NCBI GenBank assembly: GCA_002338615.1
Contig: DDIS01000052.1
Location: 32,894 to 48,656 of the forward strand
DNA from: Proteobacteria bacterium UBA1844
GTDB taxonomy: Bacteria; Pseudomonadota; Gammaproteobacteria; Steroidobacterales; Woeseiaceae
Length of the DNA stretch: 15,763 nucleotides
Reading direction: 5' to 3'
Shown: piece after piece, positions 14,348-15,763 of the stretch
Numbering within the stretch: position 1 is the first letter of the stretch
Layout of the letters: each line of letters begins with the position of its first letter
The notes under the pieces: model-generated
What the model was told of the DNA's origin: nothing
Databases searched by the model: none
Seen by the model: the letters and a program-made list of their open reading frames with translations, nothing else
Program-made: the position numbers and the translations under genes

Positions 14348-15718
14348 GTGACAGGCAAAGATTCAGGCACCGAGTGGCACCCTGCGAGCTGGTGTTCCCG
14401 GACAGCAGCCCAGCAACCAAGCTATCCGGACCAGGCTGAGCTTGAGAGCACAGTTGCGGCACTAAGTCGCTTGCCACCGATCGTGACCTCGTGGGAAGTC
14501 GATGCGCTGAAAGGCCAGATTGCCAAGGCGCAGCGTGGCGAAGCGTTTGTATTGCAGGGCGGTGACTGTGCTGAAACCTTCGCCGAATGCACCTCGGAGA
14601 ATATCGTCGCCAAACTGAAAATCTTGCTGCAAATGAGCCTGGTCCTGCTTTACGGGCTGAAAAAGCCCGTGATAAGGGTAGGGCGCATGGCCGGGCAATA
14701 CGCCAAACCGCGCTCGGCCGACACCGAAACCCGCGACGGTAAAACCCTGCCCAGTTTTCGCGGAGACCTCGTTAACCGCAGCACGTTTACCGACGAGGAC
14801 AGGATTCCCAATCCGCAAATGATTCTGCGTGCCTATGAACGTGCCGCGCTGACACTCAATTTTGTGCGTTCGCTGGTCGATGGCGGCTTTGCCGACCTGC
14901 GTCACCCCGAGTACTGGGATCTGGACTGGGTAGCTCACTCGTCGCTTGCCAAAGACTATCGCGAGATCGTCAGTTCTATCTCCGGGTCGCTCGATTTTAT
15001 GGAGACCATCCTTGGCCGTGAATTGCACCATGCACAACGCGCCGATATTTACGCCGCGCATGAAGGGTTGCACCTGTTGTATGAACAGGCTCAAACGCGC
15101 TATCTGGAGCGCAGGGGACGCTGGTACAACCTGACCACGCATTTCCCCTGGATCGGCATGCGTACGGCGGATATGGATGGTGCCCATGTTGAATATTTTC
15201 GCGGCATTGCGAATCCGATGGGCGTGAAGATTGGACCCGGGATGACGCGCGCATGGTTGCAGGACCTGATCCGTACACTGAATCCCGATAAGGAACCCGG
15301 GCGACTCACGCTAATCCATCGCTTCGGCGCAAAGTCTATCGAGCAGCATTTGCCGGATATGATAGCGGCGGTGAAAGAAACCGGGTCACCGGTGCTCTGG
15401 GTTTGCGACCCCATGCACGGCAATACGGAGACTACTGCCGACGGTGTGAAAACACGGCGCTTTGAAAATATCGTTGCTGAACTCGAGTCTGCGTTTCGGG
15501 TGCACGCAGCTCACGGCAGCTACCTCGGTGGCGTGCATCTCGAACTGACCGGCGAGAATGTTACGGAGTGCACCGGCGGTGCTCGCGGGCTTACGGACAA
15601 CGATCTCGCCCGCGCCTACAAATCCACCGTTGACCCGCGACTCAATTACGAACAGGCCATGGAAGTAGCCATGCGCATCGCCGGCCTGCAATGCGGCCAG
15701 CCGCTACGCCATCGTTGA
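14348..15718 (+). CDS. Class II (plant-type) 3-deoxy-7-phosphoheptulonate synthase
   Basis: DAHP synthase condenses phosphoenolpyruvate and erythrose 4-phosphate, the first step of the shikimate pathway to aromatic amino acids, in the cytosol. The 456-residue product matches the class II (AroA-II) family, which is unrelated in sequence to E. coli AroF/G/H. Motifs: WHPASW near the N-terminus, LQGGDCAETF (69-78) with metal-ligand Cys74, IRVGRMAGQYAKPRS, GRRGRWYN-like ERRGRWYNLTTHFPWIG, LIHRFGAK with its metal-binding histidine, VCDPMHGNT and GGVHLELTGENVTECTGG. The frame is open from a TTG at 14342, but GTG at 14348 sits 7 nt after AAGAGA and gives the usual N-terminus, so it is preferred. A terminator in the leader suggests control by attenuation. 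Confidence 0.94.
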   Translation: MTGKDSGTEWHPASWCSRTAAQQPSYPDQAELESTVAALSRLPPIVTSWEVDALKGQIAKAQRGEAFVLQGGDCAETFAECTSENIVAKLKILLQMSLVLLYGLKKPVIRVGRMAGQYAKPRSADTETRDGKTLPSFRGDLVNRSTFTDEDRIPNPQMILRAYERAALTLNFVRSLVDGGFADLRHPEYWDLDWVAHSSLAKDYREIVSSISGSLDFMETILGRELHHAQRADIYAAHEGLHLLYEQAQTRYLERRGRWYNLTTHFPWIGMRTADMDGAHVEYFRGIANPMGVKIGPGMTRAWLQDLIRTLNPDKEPGRLTLIHRFGAKSIEQHLPDMIAAVKETGSPVLWVCDPMHGNTETTADGVKTRRFENIVAELESAFRVHAAHGSYLGGVHLELTGENVTECTGGARGLTDNDLARAYKSTVDPRLNYEQAMEVAMRIAGLQCGQPLRHR

Positions 15719-15727
15719 GCGGCGGGT

Positions 15728-15763
15728 CGCGATTCGGATTACGGAATCGCGCCGGGGACGGCG
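15728..15763. repeat. Second REP-like element, truncated at the window edge, with a preceding hairpin
   Basis: Bases 15745-15763 (AATCGCGCCGGGGACGGCG) match the inverted form of the REP unit at 8349-8401, with one extra G in the loop. The GTAG end would fall beyond the window. Just before it, CGCGATTC (15728-15735) and GAATCGCG (15744-15751) form an 8-bp stem with an 8-nt loop. The element follows the DAHP synthase stop by 9 bp, again at a 3' gene boundary. Confidence 0.65.

Overview
The window looks like chromosomal DNA of a free-living gammaproteobacterium, moderately GC-rich, densely packed and almost entirely housekeeping. The protein set (E. coli-like PurB, FumC and MazG, a PhoP/PhoQ-like pair with a PepSY partner, NfeD plus slipin, a plant-type class II DAHP synthase, and an ALDH7 plus saccharopine-dehydrogenase-family pair) and GTAG-headed REP hairpins fit a marine lineage such as Woeseiaceae or the xanthomonad/Steroidobacter side of the class. 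That placement is inference; no marker gene fixes it.

Layout, left to right. (1) 1-831: an imperfect 26-bp tandem repeat, a DUF7931 (phospholipase D-like) gene on the minus strand, and a 260-bp stretch that may hold the remains of an acetyltransferase. (2) 832-5116: purB (minus) head to head with fumC (plus), two members of one enzyme superfamily separated by 85 bp containing a perfect 12-bp palindrome; fumC continues into a CoA-type Nudix hydrolase and mazG, two nucleotide clean-up enzymes. (3) 5226-8352: an envelope-stress style locus, namely a glycine-zipper envelope protein, a small PepSY protein, an OmpR/PhoP-family regulator and a PhoQ-like kinase. (4) 8333-8433: a small REP array with direct and inverted copies, lying between convergent transcription units and overlapping the end of the kinase gene. 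(5) 8455-10791 (minus): nfeD then a slipin gene, the classic membrane protease/stomatin pair. (6) 10811-11356 (plus): a single-domain asparaginase-like protein, diverging from nfeD with only 19 bp between start codons. (7) 11363-14049 (minus): a two-gene lysine catabolic operon with a 4-bp overlap, a saccharopine/lysine-6-dehydrogenase family enzyme followed by an ALDH7 aminoadipate-semialdehyde dehydrogenase. (8) 14050-15763 (plus): a long regulatory gap with repeat clusters and an intrinsic terminator placed just before the GTG start of a class II DAHP synthase, then another copy of the REP element at the window edge.

I see no prophage, CRISPR array, defence island, transposase, rRNA or tRNA. 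The most promising unexplained signals are the terminator in the 5' leader of the DAHP synthase gene (a likely attenuation device without an evident aromatic leader peptide), the REP array whose inverted copy carries a compensatory base-pair change, the lysine operon with no lysine-ketoglutarate reductase in view, and the single-domain asparaginase.
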